A DNA stretch of 64,000 nt from Helicobacter cynogastricus (GCF_900197855.1 NZ_FZMQ01000005.1:398175-462174), one strand, 5' to 3'. Shown: positions 19,092 through 28,540, numbered from the stretch's first letter. Made by a program: numbers and translations. The notes: generated from the sequence alone by a model not told the origin.

Positions 19092-20014
19092 CCTCTTTGC
19101 AAGAGCGCGATTCGCTGTTCTATGCTAGGATGCGTGTTAAAGAGTTCTGCAGGATTGAAAATATAGCTAGCAAATCGGGTCGGATTGCTCTCTACTTGGC
19201 TGAAATCATGGCTGGCGTAATTGCCTGAGATTTTTTGCAAAGCCGAAATCATCGGCGTGCTATTGCGCATGATATGGGCTGCCCCACTATCTGCCATAAA
19301 TTCGCGTGTGCGGCTCAAATACATTTGCAAGAGTAGACTAAAAATGGGCAAAACCAACTGCAATATCAATAAGATCATACGCGCCATACGCGCCCCACCT
19401 TCATTACGCCCGCCTAAAAATGCCCACACACCCACATTTGCCCCCAAGAGCATGATATTGCTCAAAATCCCCACGCACATGGTTAGGCGGATATCCCCGT
19501 GCAAAATGTGGCTAAGTTCATGCGCCATCACCGCCTTTAATTCCTCACGATTCAAATTGTCAATAAGAGTCGTGGTGAGCGCGATGAGGGAATTATTGGC
19601 ATCCCAACCGCTGGCAAAGGCGTTCATAAAAGGCGCGTCCATGACATATAATTTTGGTCTAAAGGGGGTGTTAGAAGCGCGTAATAACTCCTCTAAAATC
19701 TCAGAGAGCATGCGCTCCTTGCCCCGCAAAACTTGGCTAGGATCAATTAACTTATATTCATTGCCTGAGAGCATGATCGCTTGGGAATTATTAATACAAA
19801 AGAAAATGATTCCTAAAGCTAGGGCAAGCATAATTAGCGTGATGGTGGGCATTATCTGAAAACTAAGCAAGCGTGCCAAACCTGCTCCTAGACTAGGCGC
19901 GTTAATGCGCACTAAATCCACAAGTAGGCCAATGCATACAAAAGTCGCCCCGTAAGTGAGGAGCACCAATAAACTCTTACGCTGATTAGAGGCGATGATT
20001 TGATCAAAGCTCAT
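19085..20014 (-). CDS. htpX: Membrane zinc metalloprotease HtpX
   Basis: A 309-residue M48-family protease of the inner membrane, involved in quality control of membrane proteins. Two N-terminal transmembrane helices (about residues 15-80) come first, then the zinc motif HELSH near residue 166. Two more hydrophobic segments and the third-ligand region SRTREFMADSGAAHIM follow. NAFASGWDANNSLIALTTTL is a strong family block. The ATG overlaps the truD stop (ATGA), with GGAG five bases upstream. Confidence 0.94.
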   Translation of the reverse strand: MSFDQIIASNQRKSLLVLLTYGATFVCIGLLVDLVRINAPSLGAGLARLLSFQIMPTITLIMLALALGIIFFCINNSQAIMLSGNEYKLIDPSQVLRGKERMLSEILEELLRASNTPFRPKLYVMDAPFMNAFASGWDANNSLIALTTTLIDNLNREELKAVMAHELSHILHGDIRLTMCVGILSNIMLLGANVGVWAFLGGRNEGGARMARMILLILQLVLPIFSLLLQMYLSRTREFMADSGAAHIMRNSTPMISALQKISGNYASHDFSQVESNPTRFASYIFNPAELFNTHPSIEQRIALLQRGC

Positions 20015-21123
20015 GCTAACTCCTTGGGAGAAAATAACACCCGTCCGGCGATTTCTTCTAAGAAGATGGTCGCATACGCCCCTTTGGGTAGGAAAAACTC
20101 TAATTTTCCTTGTGCCTCTTGGGAGATATAGCTAAAGCGCACTTCGCTAGGAAATACGAGGGCATAACGGCGATCTCCTTGTGCTTTAAGGGGGTGGGCA
20201 TAGGGGCACTCTAAAGACCATGCGCTCTTTTGGGCATGAGCTACCTTTTGCCCGCTGAGCAAACCAGTAGGGGCGATCTCTTGAGTAAGCAAGCGCGTGC
20301 AATTGAGCGGATCTTCATGCACAAAGTATTTTCCAAAGGGATAATGGCAGAGAATATCTCCCTCTAGGAGTTTAAAATAGTGTTCTTGATCTTTTATGGC
20401 TTTGAGAGTGTCTAGCCCTAGGGGAAACTCTGCACAAAGTTCTTTAGGAGAGAAGTGATTTAACAAAGCGTTTAAGCGCATGCGCGCGCTGAGCCAATGG
20501 TTAAAAAGGTGGCTTTGATAACTGGAGAGAAAAAAGGCATTCAACTTTTTAGAGCGTGGAGCGGATTGTTTGAAATTATCCCCACTTTTGCCAAAGCGTT
20601 GCGCTCCAAAATAATTAGGGAAACCATATACCCTTAAAAAGTCTAGCACCTGCTCTATTTTGCGCACATCCAAAGGTTTGAGCTTTTTTAAGCGCATGAA
20701 GAAGTGGTTGCCTTTGAGATGACCTAAGCGGATTTTATGGCTATGGGCGTTGATTTCTAAAATCTTAATCCCATGGTCATGCAGAGTGGGAGCGTGTTTT
20801 TCTAAGGCGGGGGTGTAAATTTTTGGCAGAGAAATATATTGCACGCTGATCGCCTGTTTGTCCTTAAGCCCGGCATAGCCAAAATCTGCCATTTTGCACC
20901 CGCTGATTTGGGAAAATAGGCTTAACATTTCCCAAGTGCTCTGATCTTTTTTGCGCACTTTTAAAATGGTGTGATGGCCTGTGCCACTAAAAGGATAAAG
21001 AGGCTCTTCACACACACTAAAATCGCGCGCGCATTTTTTAAAGTAAAAATCTATGGGCGCGTGAGAGGAGGCAAAAAAGCGCGTAGGAGACTGGAGAGGA
21101 AAAAAAGGAGCTTGTGTTTTCAT
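20011..21123 (-). CDS. truD: tRNA pseudouridine(13) synthase TruD
   Basis: A 370-residue TruD that isomerises U13 in tRNA. The catalytic Asp lies in GYAGLKDKQA near residue 80. The family motifs LGHLKGNHFFMRL, FPNYFGAQRFG and FLSSYQSHLFNHWL follow, and the insertion domain occupies the middle. A little compact but full length for Campylobacterota. First gene of truD-htpX-folE. A TATAAT six bases before its ATG suggests a leaderless transcript. Confidence 0.93.
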   Translation of the reverse strand: MKTQAPFFPLQSPTRFFASSHAPIDFYFKKCARDFSVCEEPLYPFSGTGHHTILKVRKKDQSTWEMLSLFSQISGCKMADFGYAGLKDKQAISVQYISLPKIYTPALEKHAPTLHDHGIKILEINAHSHKIRLGHLKGNHFFMRLKKLKPLDVRKIEQVLDFLRVYGFPNYFGAQRFGKSGDNFKQSAPRSKKLNAFFLSSYQSHLFNHWLSARMRLNALLNHFSPKELCAEFPLGLDTLKAIKDQEHYFKLLEGDILCHYPFGKYFVHEDPLNCTRLLTQEIAPTGLLSGQKVAHAQKSAWSLECPYAHPLKAQGDRRYALVFPSEVRFSYISQEAQGKLEFFLPKGAYATIFLEEIAGRVLFSPKELA

Positions 21124-21129
21124 GTTTTA

Positions 21130-21135
21130 ATTATA
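21130..21135 (-). promoter_or_regulatory. -10 box for truD, leaderless geometry
   Basis: Reverse-strand TATAAT with exactly six bases between it and the truD ATG. Transcription would begin at the start codon. No Shine-Dalgarno sequence is visible, only T/C/A-rich bases upstream. Confidence 0.5.
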
Positions 21136-21209
21136 ATCATTGCGGGGGGTTAAATCAAGTTGGACTAATTTTTGCTTTAGCTAGGTATCTTTGATTTAGG
21201 ATGGATTTC

Positions 21210-21674
21210 ATGGAAGTTAAAGATATACGCAACCAACCTAATCTGTATGCCTTGCTCAACGCCTCGCATTTAGAGCGCGGGGAAGCTCCTATGCATGTCA
21301 AAGGAGAAAAACAACCTGAAGCGGTGGCTGAGGTTTCTAAAGTGGAGCGCGAACCCAATGGTTTAAAACGCGAAACCTATGGCTTTCTAGTTTTAGAATT
21401 GATGAGCGACAATGAATACAGCGCGTTTTTGCGCGCCACGGCCGGGATGAATGAAAATGAAAAACGCCTTGCTGCCCAATCGCTCTACAGCCTCACAAGT
21501 TTTTACGGGGGGCAGATCCAGCAGGACGCGAAAGCGATCGAGCGCAAATTTGACGGACTGCAAGCTATTCAAGAGAGTCAGTTTAAAAAAGCTTTAGGTT
21601 TGGATCAAAACTTTGTGGATCGTTACAAAAACGCTTACGATCAGGCTTACCAAGCCCTTGATGTGATGCTTTAA
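21210..21674 (+). CDS. Conserved-looking soluble hypothetical protein
   Basis: A 154-residue protein, not recognised. No signal peptide or transmembrane segment. The N-terminal third is charged and probably disordered (ERGEAPMHVKGEKQPEAVAE). From residue 50 on it is predicted to be helical (MSDNEYSAFLRATAG, NENEKRLAAQSLYSLTSFYG, DQNFVDRYKNAYDQAYQALD). I use the ATG at 21210 because AGGATGG lies at proper distance; an ATG at 21201 has AGG directly against it. It is divergent from truD and sits just before a tRNA gene. No function can be assigned. Confidence 0.75.
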   Translation: MEVKDIRNQPNLYALLNASHLERGEAPMHVKGEKQPEAVAEVSKVEREPNGLKRETYGFLVLELMSDNEYSAFLRATAGMNENEKRLAAQSLYSLTSFYGGQIQQDAKAIERKFDGLQAIQESQFKKALGLDQNFVDRYKNAYDQAYQALDVML

Positions 21675-21700
21675 TCAACTATTTTTAAGCAAAATGCCTT

Positions 21701-21706
21701 TATAAT
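21701..21706 (+). promoter_or_regulatory. -10 box for the tRNA gene
   Basis: TATAAT 14 bases before the first base of the mature tRNA. Confidence 0.5.
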
Positions 21707-21720
21707 GGGCGTTTTTCTGC

Positions 21721-21798
21721 GTCAAGGTAGCTCAGCTGGTTTAGAGCGCTGGTCTCATAAGCCGGAGGTCGGGGGTTCAAGTCCCCCCTTTGACACCA
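21721..21798 (+). tRNA. tRNA with CAU anticodon (probably elongator Met)
   Basis: Folds as a full cloverleaf of 78 bases with encoded CCA. The acceptor is GTCAAGG paired to CTTTGAC, the D arm carries AGCTGGTTTAGAGC, the anticodon loop is CTCATAA (anticodon CAT), and the T arm is GGGGG-TTCAAGT-CCCCC. A G1-C72 pair rules out initiator tRNA. A CAT anticodon also serves the lysidine-modified Ile tRNA; the sequence alone leaves that open, though elongator Met is favoured. Confidence 0.93.
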
Positions 21799-21838
21799 TC
21801 TCCCCTAATATTTTTTTACATCGTTTTTAAGGATTACC

Positions 21839-22423
21839 ATGCACATTTTATTACTCAATGGAGCTAAGGAATTTGGGCATTCCAAAGGTAGGCTCAATGC
21901 CACTCTGCACGCGCATGCGCTAAAAATTTTGCAGGATTTGGGGCATAGCACCACTCAAACCCACATCGATCAAGGCTACATAATTGAAGAGGAGATTGAA
22001 AAAATTTTGCAAGCCGATGCACTCATTTGGCAAATGCCCGGCTGGTGGATGGGCGCGCCTTGGGTCGTCAAAAAATACATGGACGAGGTTTTTACCACCG
22101 GGCGGGGCAAACTCTTTAAAAACGATGGGCGCACTTTGGACAACCCCACTAAGAATTACGGCACGGGCGGACTTTTGCAGGGCAAAACCTACATGTTTTC
22201 ACTCACTTGGAACGCGCCCCTAGAGGCATTCACTCAGAAAGAGGAATTTTTTGGAGGCGCGGGCGTGGAGGGGGTGTATTTTCCCCTGCATAAAGCCCAT
22301 GAGTTTTTGGGTATGCGCGCTTTGCCTAGTTTTATTTGCAATGATGTGAGCAAAAACCCCCAAGTGGAGCAATACCTTAAAAACTACAGCGCACATTTAC
22401 AAAGGGTGTTTAACACGCTCTAG
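21839..22423 (+). CDS. mdaB: NAD(P)H quinone oxidoreductase MdaB
   Basis: A 194-residue flavodoxin-fold reductase (KefF/MdaB family). It reduces quinones by two electrons, limiting semiquinone and superoxide formation. Seen: N-terminal LLLNGAKEFGHSKGRLN, the FAD-contacting MPGWWMGAPWVVKKYMDEVF, the YGTGGLLQGKTYMFSLTWNA block, and FFGGAGVEGVYFPLHKAHEF. Length equals the family norm. In H. pylori MdaB contributes to oxidative-stress resistance. AAGGA precedes the ATG. The gene is monocistronic and converges with the GT9 gene two bases away. Confidence 0.94.
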   Translation: MHILLLNGAKEFGHSKGRLNATLHAHALKILQDLGHSTTQTHIDQGYIIEEEIEKILQADALIWQMPGWWMGAPWVVKKYMDEVFTTGRGKLFKNDGRTLDNPTKNYGTGGLLQGKTYMFSLTWNAPLEAFTQKEEFFGGAGVEGVYFPLHKAHEFLGMRALPSFICNDVSKNPQVEQYLKNYSAHLQRVFNTL

Positions 22424-22424
22424 G

Positions 22425-23465
22425 TTATATTTGGGGTAAATACTGCTGAATAAAGGCTACCAGCGGGTCTAAAATCTGAGAGATTTCAATGAGTGCCATG
22501 TTCATCTCTTGCTCTGTGTCTGTTGTCTGTGGCATGAAAGCTAGATGTTTGCAAGGATCATTGATAGGTTGCCAACGCAGGGGGGCAGCAGAGGCGCGTG
22601 CAGGATAGAAAGCACAGGTAGGCACATTGAGCGCAGAGGCTAAATGCAGGGGACCTGTCGCTGCTGAGATGAAAAAATGCACACAAGCTAGAGAGCGCGC
22701 AAAATCTACCATGCCCTCGTTTTTATCATACACCACAATATGAGGATGCCCTATTGAATCAGCTAATGCATGCGCATTTTGACTCTCATCAGGTCCTGCG
22801 CTTAAAATAATTTGCACATCCAAGCGATCTAAAAGACCTTTGATCAACTCTGTCCACTGCTGAAAGGATAAATTAGGCGAAGAGCCACCCGTGCCTGAGT
22901 GCACCACTATCCAAGGTTTAATATTATCCAATCCCCATCTGCGCTTTAACATATCTGCCTGAGTTAGGATTTCTGTTTGCTCAAAACACAAATAGGGGGG
23001 ACCTTTAGGTTCTACTACCTCAAGATTTTGCAAGTTTAAAAAATAGCGTGCCAAGTCTAAGTTATATTCAAATTCGGGCTTGATAGAGAGAGAACGGCGT
23101 TGGCGTAAGCGGTGATTATAAAGGAATTGAATAAGCTTGGTGGCAGGGGCAAGGCGGAAGGGAATATGAGCCTTATAGAGCAAAAAAGCGTTATAAGAGG
23201 TGGAAAAAAAGCTAATCACAGCGGGGAATTTTTGGGCTCTAATTTGTTCTAAGGTCTCTTTTTTAGCCTTTTTGGAGGCGTTGCGTCCCGCATCCACGAT
23301 CACGCCATCTAAATACGGACAGATGCGCGCTAAGGGAGCGGTATAACTAGGCACAAGGGCAATGAGGCGGGTTTTAGGCATGGAAGCCTTGAGCAGAGCA
23401 AAAGCTGGCCAAGCTAGGACGAAGTCGCCCAATTTATCGTTACGCACCACTAATAATTTTTCCAT
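22425..23465 (-). CDS. Glycosyltransferase family 9 (heptosyltransferase-like)
   Basis: A 346-residue GT-B enzyme of family GT9, which adds heptose or similar sugars to LPS core. The N-terminal KLLVVRNDKLGDFVLAWPAF and C-terminal VVHSGTGGSSPNLSFQQW, SAGPDES and SAATGPLHLASALNVP are family blocks; the Asp in NDKLGD matches the catalytic-base region. The true start is the ATG at 23465; the frame is open upstream inside bioV but that part is not GT9. One base separates it from the bioV stop, so it is coupled as the last gene of the long reverse operon. The acceptor sugar is unknown, and it need not be one of the core WaaC/WaaF enzymes. Confidence 0.85.
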   Translation of the reverse strand: MEKLLVVRNDKLGDFVLAWPAFALLKASMPKTRLIALVPSYTAPLARICPYLDGVIVDAGRNASKKAKKETLEQIRAQKFPAVISFFSTSYNAFLLYKAHIPFRLAPATKLIQFLYNHRLRQRRSLSIKPEFEYNLDLARYFLNLQNLEVVEPKGPPYLCFEQTEILTQADMLKRRWGLDNIKPWIVVHSGTGGSSPNLSFQQWTELIKGLLDRLDVQIILSAGPDESQNAHALADSIGHPHIVVYDKNEGMVDFARSLACVHFFISAATGPLHLASALNVPTCAFYPARASAAPLRWQPINDPCKHLAFMPQTTDTEQEMNMALIEISQILDPLVAFIQQYLPQI

Positions 23466-23466
23466 G

Positions 23467-24078
23467 TTAAACCATTGTATTAGGATAGGCTTCACCATCG
23501 GCACATGGTGGTTTTTTTGAAGAAGAGGATTTGGCTTGCACTCTGAGCAAATGATTAGCCCCTTTAAATTGCCATACGCAGCCGTAATCTCTAAAGAAAG
23601 CGCACAACGCCTTAGCGTCCATGATCGCATCTTCTAACCCGATAAAGACCTCCAAGCGCACCCCCTTAGCGCATAAAAACTCTAACTTTTCAGGGGCATA
23701 GTGATAATTGAGTAAGTTTTGCAAATCCTCCAAACTTCCTAAATGCGTGTAGTGCTCTAAATTGGGGTCTTGTGCTAAGAGCGCGCTCCAGCCAATTTTC
23801 TCAAAGAAAGCTTGCATGTAAGCTTGGGGGTTTTGCTGGTAGGCTTTAAGTTGTAAATTTTTAAAGGCTTGGCTTTTGTGGGCGAGCATGCAGGGGGCGA
23901 TTAAGACTAGGCGTTGTACGCGTTTTTCCTGCTTAACTTGCTCATAAGCATACTCTAGCGCACGCGTAGCCCCATAGCTAAAACCAGCCACATCGTAGCG
24001 CGTGCATTTTTCTAATATCCAGCCAAAAAGCCAGCTCTCATTGGCAAAGCCAAAACCGCTAAAGTAGGTGCCTACCAT
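23467..24078 (-). CDS. bioV: Probable pimeloyl-ACP methyl ester esterase BioV
   Basis: A 203-residue small alpha/beta hydrolase. The nucleophile elbow is AGFSYGATR near residue 31, the acid probably the Asp in GLEDAIMDA, and the His lies in GANHLL. The opening GTYFSGFGFANES with an oxyanion-type GFG fits the Helicobacter-restricted BioV, which releases pimeloyl-ACP for biotin synthesis; bioA is also in this window. The ATG at 24078 overlaps the preceding stop by one base (TGATG). The tail is Ser/Lys/Pro-rich and looks unstructured. A different small esterase is the alternative. Confidence 0.72.
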   Translation of the reverse strand: MVGTYFSGFGFANESWLFGWILEKCTRYDVAGFSYGATRALEYAYEQVKQEKRVQRLVLIAPCMLAHKSQAFKNLQLKAYQQNPQAYMQAFFEKIGWSALLAQDPNLEHYTHLGSLEDLQNLLNYHYAPEKLEFLCAKGVRLEVFIGLEDAIMDAKALCAFFRDYGCVWQFKGANHLLRVQAKSSSSKKPPCADGEAYPNTMV

Positions 24079-25757
24079 CACACAAAGGAATGTAAAATCT
24101 CTTGGATTTGGGGCTTACTAAGCTTTTCTTTTTCTAGTAAGATTTTAGCCATCGCCTGCACCTGCATTTTAGAATTGCTTAAAAATTCCTTTTGTTCCTT
24201 ATACAGCGTGCCTAGCAATGCCTCCATGTCGGAACGATCTCCTATGAATTTGCGCCCCATCGCGTATTCCTCACACATGCGCTTGGCAATTTCAAAGGCG
24301 TGCCTAAGATCGTCTTTAGCTAAGGTGTAGTGTTCTTGAAAAAACAACTCTAGGATGATCATCCCACTTAGATACACCTTGATACTATTGTTCATCTCGC
24401 TTTGGCTACGCACCTTTTGATCGCTCGCCATTAAAAAATCTCCCATGAGCAAAACCTTATCAAACTCTACTTCTAGCCAGTACGCGCTAAGGGCTTTTGC
24501 ACTCTGATAGAGCGCGTAGAGGTTTTTTTCCTGCTCACTCAAGGTAATATGTTTTTTTTTGCCAAAGGCGATTTTGTCCTTGACTTCTAAAATATCGCGC
24601 ATGGTGATGATTTGGGCGTTGCGTCTAAGCGCATTGAGTGCGCTCTCATTGACTAAAGATGCCAGCATCGCCCCACTAAAGCCCACGCAGATTTTAGCCA
24701 CTTCCTTGCAATCTAAGCTATGTTGCTTGTCTTTGAGATAAGCATCTAAAATCTGTATGCGTTCTTCTAAATCGGGTAAAGAGATAAAAATGCGCCGATC
24801 AAAACGCCCACTGCGTAGCAAGGCTTCATCCATCACATCGATTTTATTAGTCGCCCCAATCACAATCACTTGAGAGCTCTCCTCAAAGCCGTCCATCTCG
24901 GTTAAAAGCTGGTTGAGCGTCGCTTCTCTCTCATCATTGCGCTGGTGGCCTCTAGCCTTGCCCACTGCGTCAATCTCATCAATAAATACAATGGAGGGGC
25001 TGAAGGCTTTCGCCTTAGCAAAGAGTTCGCGCACTCTTTTAGCCCCCACGCCTACATAAATTTGCACAAACGCGCTTCCGCTATGATAAAAAAAAGGCAC
25101 TTTAGCTTCAGAGGCTAGAGCTTTGGCAATCATCGTCTTGCCCACCCCCGGGGGGCCTACTAAGAGCACGCCTTTAGGCAATTTGATTTTCAAATCTTGG
25201 TATTTCTTGGGGTTTTTGAGATAGTCTACGATCTCATAAAGCTCCTCCTTGACCTCCTTAGTGCCCGCGACATCTTCAAAGCGCACGCTAGGCAGAGTGG
25301 CGTGCAAGGAGGGCATGGGTGGGCTTTGGGCTTTGAGCGCGCCCTCATAGCTGGTTTGCAAGGGGAGATTTTTCTTTGTCCAAGCAAAGCGCAAGAGCAA
25401 GGCAAGCAAGATGAGGAAAAAGAAAATAATCACCATATCTAAGAGCTGTTGGGTGGTGTTTTCTTCCTTGAGAATCTCAATGGGGATATTGCTAGGGAAT
25501 TGCAATCCCTCTTTCCAGCCCACGCGCGCGGTTTTATAAATTTTAAAATTCACTTTGAGGTAGATGTAGTTATCGTCCATTTTAATGCTTTGGATTTTTT
25601 CTGAGTGCAAAAGAGCGTTAAAATCTTGTAGACTCACCAGTTTTACCTGCTCCCTAAAGAACAAGAATACCACTACAACTGCTCCCACCAGCACCCCCAA
25701 CGCGCCCAAAATGACCTTTTTATTAAAGGGACGCATAGACACTATCTTTTTGTACAT
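24078..25757 (-). CDS. FtsH-like membrane AAA+ ATPase without zinc-protease motif
   Basis: A 559-residue FtsH-family protein. TM1 is at about residues 15-32 and TM2 near 107-125. The AAA+ module has Walker A GPPGVGKT, pore loop YVGVG, Walker [10 protein letters not shown] and second region of homology [20 protein letters not shown]. In true FtsH a HEXXH zinc site follows the AAA domain; here the aligned region reads LYQSAKAL and I find no HEXXH anywhere. The distal acidic ligand region ([21 protein letters not shown]) is still recognisable. It is therefore likely an ATP-driven chaperone or partner, not a protease. The start has GAGGGA upstream and overlaps mtaB by 35 bases. Confidence 0.88.
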   Translation of the reverse strand: MYKKIVSMRPFNKKVILGALGVLVGAVVVVFLFFREQVKLVSLQDFNALLHSEKIQSIKMDDNYIYLKVNFKIYKTARVGWKEGLQFPSNIPIEILKEENTTQQLLDMVIIFFFLILLALLLRFAWTKKNLPLQTSYEGALKAQSPPMPSLHATLPSVRFEDVAGTKEVKEELYEIVDYLKNPKKYQDLKIKLPKGVLLVGPPGVGKTMIAKALASEAKVPFFYHSGSAFVQIYVGVGAKRVRELFAKAKAFSPSIVFIDEIDAVGKARGHQRNDEREATLNQLLTEMDGFEESSQVIVIGATNKIDVMDEALLRSGRFDRRIFISLPDLEERIQILDAYLKDKQHSLDCKEVAKICVGFSGAMLASLVNESALNALRRNAQIITMRDILEVKDKIAFGKKKHITLSEQEKNLYALYQSAKALSAYWLEVEFDKVLLMGDFLMASDQKVRSQSEMNNSIKVYLSGMIILELFFQEHYTLAKDDLRHAFEIAKRMCEEYAMGRKFIGDRSDMEALLGTLYKEQKEFLSNSKMQVQAMAKILLEKEKLSKPQIQEILHSFV

Positions 25758-26970
25758 GGTAATCCCTCAAGCACACCCACTGCCCGCGTAAATCGCGCGC
25801 AGAGGTGATTTTCACTGGGTTAAAAAACTGATCGCTCCCGCAATAATGCCCCTCTTTATAGCTCTCCACCACCACTTCTAGGGAAGTATGGCATGTATGC
25901 AAGCGGAAGGCGTGGTTTTTCTCCTGCACACATGCGCTAATTTCTCTTAGGCGGGCTTTGGCGATGTCTCCGCGCACTTGGCAGGACATACTGGCTGAGG
26001 GCGTGCCCGCGCGCGCGCTGTAGATAAAAGGATGTAGGTGGGTTAAGGGGAGTTGTTTAAAGTTTTCTAGCGCGCTTTGCCAAATCTCTTCGCTCTCATA
26101 AGGGTGTCCGACAATAAAATCTGTACCCAGTGCAAAGCCCTTAGAGGCGATCTTTTCTAAGAGTTGGCGATCACTACGCGTGCGGTTGCGCCGTCGCATG
26201 TGCTTAAGCATGACATCATGGCTGTGTTGCAAAGCGATATGTAAATGTTTTTCTAAAATGGGGTGATCAAGCAATTCCAAAAACTCCGCATCAATCTGGC
26301 TAGGTTCTAAACTGCCAATGCGCACGCGTTTAATCCCCTCAAGACGCGCAATTTGTTTGATCAAGCGCGCGACATTGCTGCCAAATTCTGCACCATAACT
26401 GCCCACATTCGTGCCAGTCAGTACAATCTCTAAGACCCCACTTTGGGCTAAAAGCGCACATTGTTGCAAGATTTGTTCTTCAGGCAGAGAGCGCGATCGC
26501 CCCCGCACAGAGGGAATCACGCAATAACTGCATTGGAAATTACAGCCCTCTTGGATTTTTACAAAGGCACGCCTTTTGCCCACAAAGGCGTTTAGCAAGC
26601 TAGAATCCACGCCCTTGAGGCCGTCTGCATGAAAAAAGCCCTTTGGTGCATGCAAGAGCGTGTTAATTTGTTCCTTGCGATCATGTCCAAACACACCAAA
26701 AACCTGCCCCTCTTGGTAAAGCTGCAAACCCTGCGCGTTCGCCCCACAGCCGGTAAAATAGACCTTTTTGCCCCGTGCATGCATTTTTTTAGCGTAGGCA
26801 CGCGCGCTGTAATCGGCATCATTAGTAACCGTGCAGGAATTGAGCACAATAATATCCGCCTCTTCCTCTTGCAGGATGGGCTCAAAATCCTTTAAATGCA
26901 TGCGCATGATTTGGGTGTCATAAAGATTAGTGCGGCATCCAAAGGTTTTAAAGTAAACTTTCTGCTTCAT
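25723..26970 (-). CDS. mtaB: tRNA threonylcarbamoyladenosine methylthiotransferase MtaB
   Basis: A 415-residue radical SAM methylthiotransferase that turns t6A37 into ms2t6A37 in ANN-decoding tRNAs. N-terminal UPF0004 cysteines lie in FGCRTN, NSCTVT and FTGCGAN. The radical SAM cluster is CNFQCSYCVIP near residue 140. A C-terminal TRAM-like segment follows. GCRTN in place of the MiaB GCQMN motif supports MtaB. The ATG at 26970 has AGGA seven bases upstream. Overlaps: 23 bases with the MscS gene before it and 35 with the FtsH-like gene after it. Confidence 0.92.
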   Translation of the reverse strand: MKQKVYFKTFGCRTNLYDTQIMRMHLKDFEPILQEEEADIIVLNSCTVTNDADYSARAYAKKMHARGKKVYFTGCGANAQGLQLYQEGQVFGVFGHDRKEQINTLLHAPKGFFHADGLKGVDSSLLNAFVGKRRAFVKIQEGCNFQCSYCVIPSVRGRSRSLPEEQILQQCALLAQSGVLEIVLTGTNVGSYGAEFGSNVARLIKQIARLEGIKRVRIGSLEPSQIDAEFLELLDHPILEKHLHIALQHSHDVMLKHMRRRNRTRSDRQLLEKIASKGFALGTDFIVGHPYESEEIWQSALENFKQLPLTHLHPFIYSARAGTPSASMSCQVRGDIAKARLREISACVQEKNHAFRLHTCHTSLEVVVESYKEGHYCGSDQFFNPVKITSARDLRGQWVCLRDYHVQKDSVYASL

Positions 26971-28540
26971 GTGTGTTCCTGTTCTTATTCCCAAAACCAT
27001 CCCCGCCTTGTACAAATTTAGTCGTGCTATAAGCGATAGTGATGTCGGGTTCTTGTAAAAGTGCTTGGATAATATCACTAGAAATCTTAGATTTGAGCGC
27101 GAGAGTGGCGTAAGAATTGGTCTGATACCAAACACTGATTTGAATCCCATCTTTTTGTAAAGACATGAAGACGCGCGGGTTCACGCTCAAATTGCGCAAG
27201 GAGTATTTAGTACGCATTTTACCTAATTGCTTGTAGGTCATCTCAGTATATTGCTTGGCATGTGTGTTGGCGATGTTGAGCACAATTTCCATCGCCTTTT
27301 TGTGATTGGAGTCAAAAGTGATATAGAAGGTGATTCCATCCCAAACGCTTTTCATACCAAAATGGCTGTAGTTGGCAAAGAGGCTTGTAAAAATGTAGTT
27401 ATTGGGAATGAAAATAATACGCCCTGCACGGCAATCATTTTCCATATAGCTAGTCAAGGTTACATCTTCTAAGATGGTGATATAGAGCATGGAAATATCC
27501 AGCACATCGCCTACATAAGTGTGCCCCTCTTTAGAAACCTTCACACGATCGCCTACATGGACATTCCCTCCTAAAATGATTGTCAGCCAACCCAACAAGC
27601 TCATGAACAAATCGCGCATGGCGATGGCTAGCCCCGCGCTGGCAAATCCTAGCACGGTAACCAAATAGGAGACATTCTCCAAATAGGCAAAAAGAAAAAT
27701 GAGGATAATGATATTAGCGTTGACAAAGTTGATCGCCTTGTTGATCGTGTAGGCACGCTCATTGCTATGCACATATTTATGGCTAATGATTTTTAACACC
27801 CATGCTAGAACAATGCTTGCTAAGGCAATCAGCACTACATACAAGAGTTTGAAAAGCTGAGTCTTAATTTGGGTTTGAATGTTCGCACTAGCTTCTTCAA
27901 TGTCTTTGGCATACAGATCCATGCTGGTTTTTAAAAGTTTTTGCGCTCCTTGCAATTCGATCTTTTTGATCTGTTCTTGGTAAAGTTTTTTGGCAGTACC
28001 ATTATCCTCTTGCAGAGTTTTTAGACGAGTAAGAACGCCCACTTCTTGTTCTAAAAGTTCTAGGGCCTGCACTAAGAGTTTATGATTGCGTTGCATGGTC
28101 GCATATTGTGCCTTGATAGTTTTGATAAAAGAAATTCCTGCCACAATGGCCAGGGGGTTGCTGATAGAGGGGATGACTCCTATTTGGGGTTTTTCAACCA
28201 GCTCTTTAAAGGGATTAACTTTGTATTGTTCTAAAAGTTCCTCTTGGTGTTTGAGAGCTTGTAGAGTGTGATTTAGAGTGCTGATTTGTAGGGTGTCGCC
28301 CCCTTTTTTATGTCTAAGCACTCTGAGCTGGTGCTGGATACTCTGAATCTCCTCATAAATTTGATCGTAACTCTCCACATTATTAAATTTTTTGAGCCAA
28401 ATATTATTGCTAATCTCTAGGCGTTTTTCTAGGTGGGTTAATTCTGCTCCAAGTTGAATTGACACTTCTTTGTCAGGTATGCTTGGGGCTTGTGTGCCTA
28501 ACAACACGCCGATACATAGCCATAAAAGCCACCATCTCAT
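26948..28540 (-). CDS. MscS-family mechanosensitive channel (second copy)
   Basis: A 530-residue channel protein. It has a signal-like N-terminus (MRWWLLWLCIGVLLG) and a long periplasmic helical domain (about 25-230) with KPQIGVIPSISNPLAIVAGIS. A membrane part of three or more helices follows, with the MscS pore helix region LGFASAGLAIAMRDLFMSLLG. The beta domain VHVGDRVKV and GHTYVGDVLDISMLYITILE comes next, and a C-terminal cytoplasmic domain ends it. It gates osmotic solute release. It closely parallels the gene before it, so the two are a tandem duplication. The ATG overlaps the upstream stop (ATGA). Confidence 0.9.
   Translation of the reverse strand: MRWWLLWLCIGVLLGTQAPSIPDKEVSIQLGAELTHLEKRLEISNNIWLKKFNNVESYDQIYEEIQSIQHQLRVLRHKKGGDTLQISTLNHTLQALKHQEELLEQYKVNPFKELVEKPQIGVIPSISNPLAIVAGISFIKTIKAQYATMQRNHKLLVQALELLEQEVGVLTRLKTLQEDNGTAKKLYQEQIKKIELQGAQKLLKTSMDLYAKDIEEASANIQTQIKTQLFKLLYVVLIALASIVLAWVLKIISHKYVHSNERAYTINKAINFVNANIIILIFLFAYLENVSYLVTVLGFASAGLAIAMRDLFMSLLGWLTIILGGNVHVGDRVKVSKEGHTYVGDVLDISMLYITILEDVTLTSYMENDCRAGRIIFIPNNYIFTSLFANYSHFGMKSVWDGITFYITFDSNHKKAMEIVLNIANTHAKQYTEMTYKQLGKMRTKYSLRNLSVNPRVFMSLQKDGIQISVWYQTNSYATLALKSKISSDIIQALLQEPDITIAYSTTKFVQGGDGFGNKNRNTHEAESLL

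Noticed and set aside
24552-24560. A9 tract (reverse strand) in the FtsH-like gene as a phase switch
   Set aside because: It encodes Lys-Lys-Lys within a well-conserved stretch and is shorter than tracts that usually vary; the frame is intact around it.
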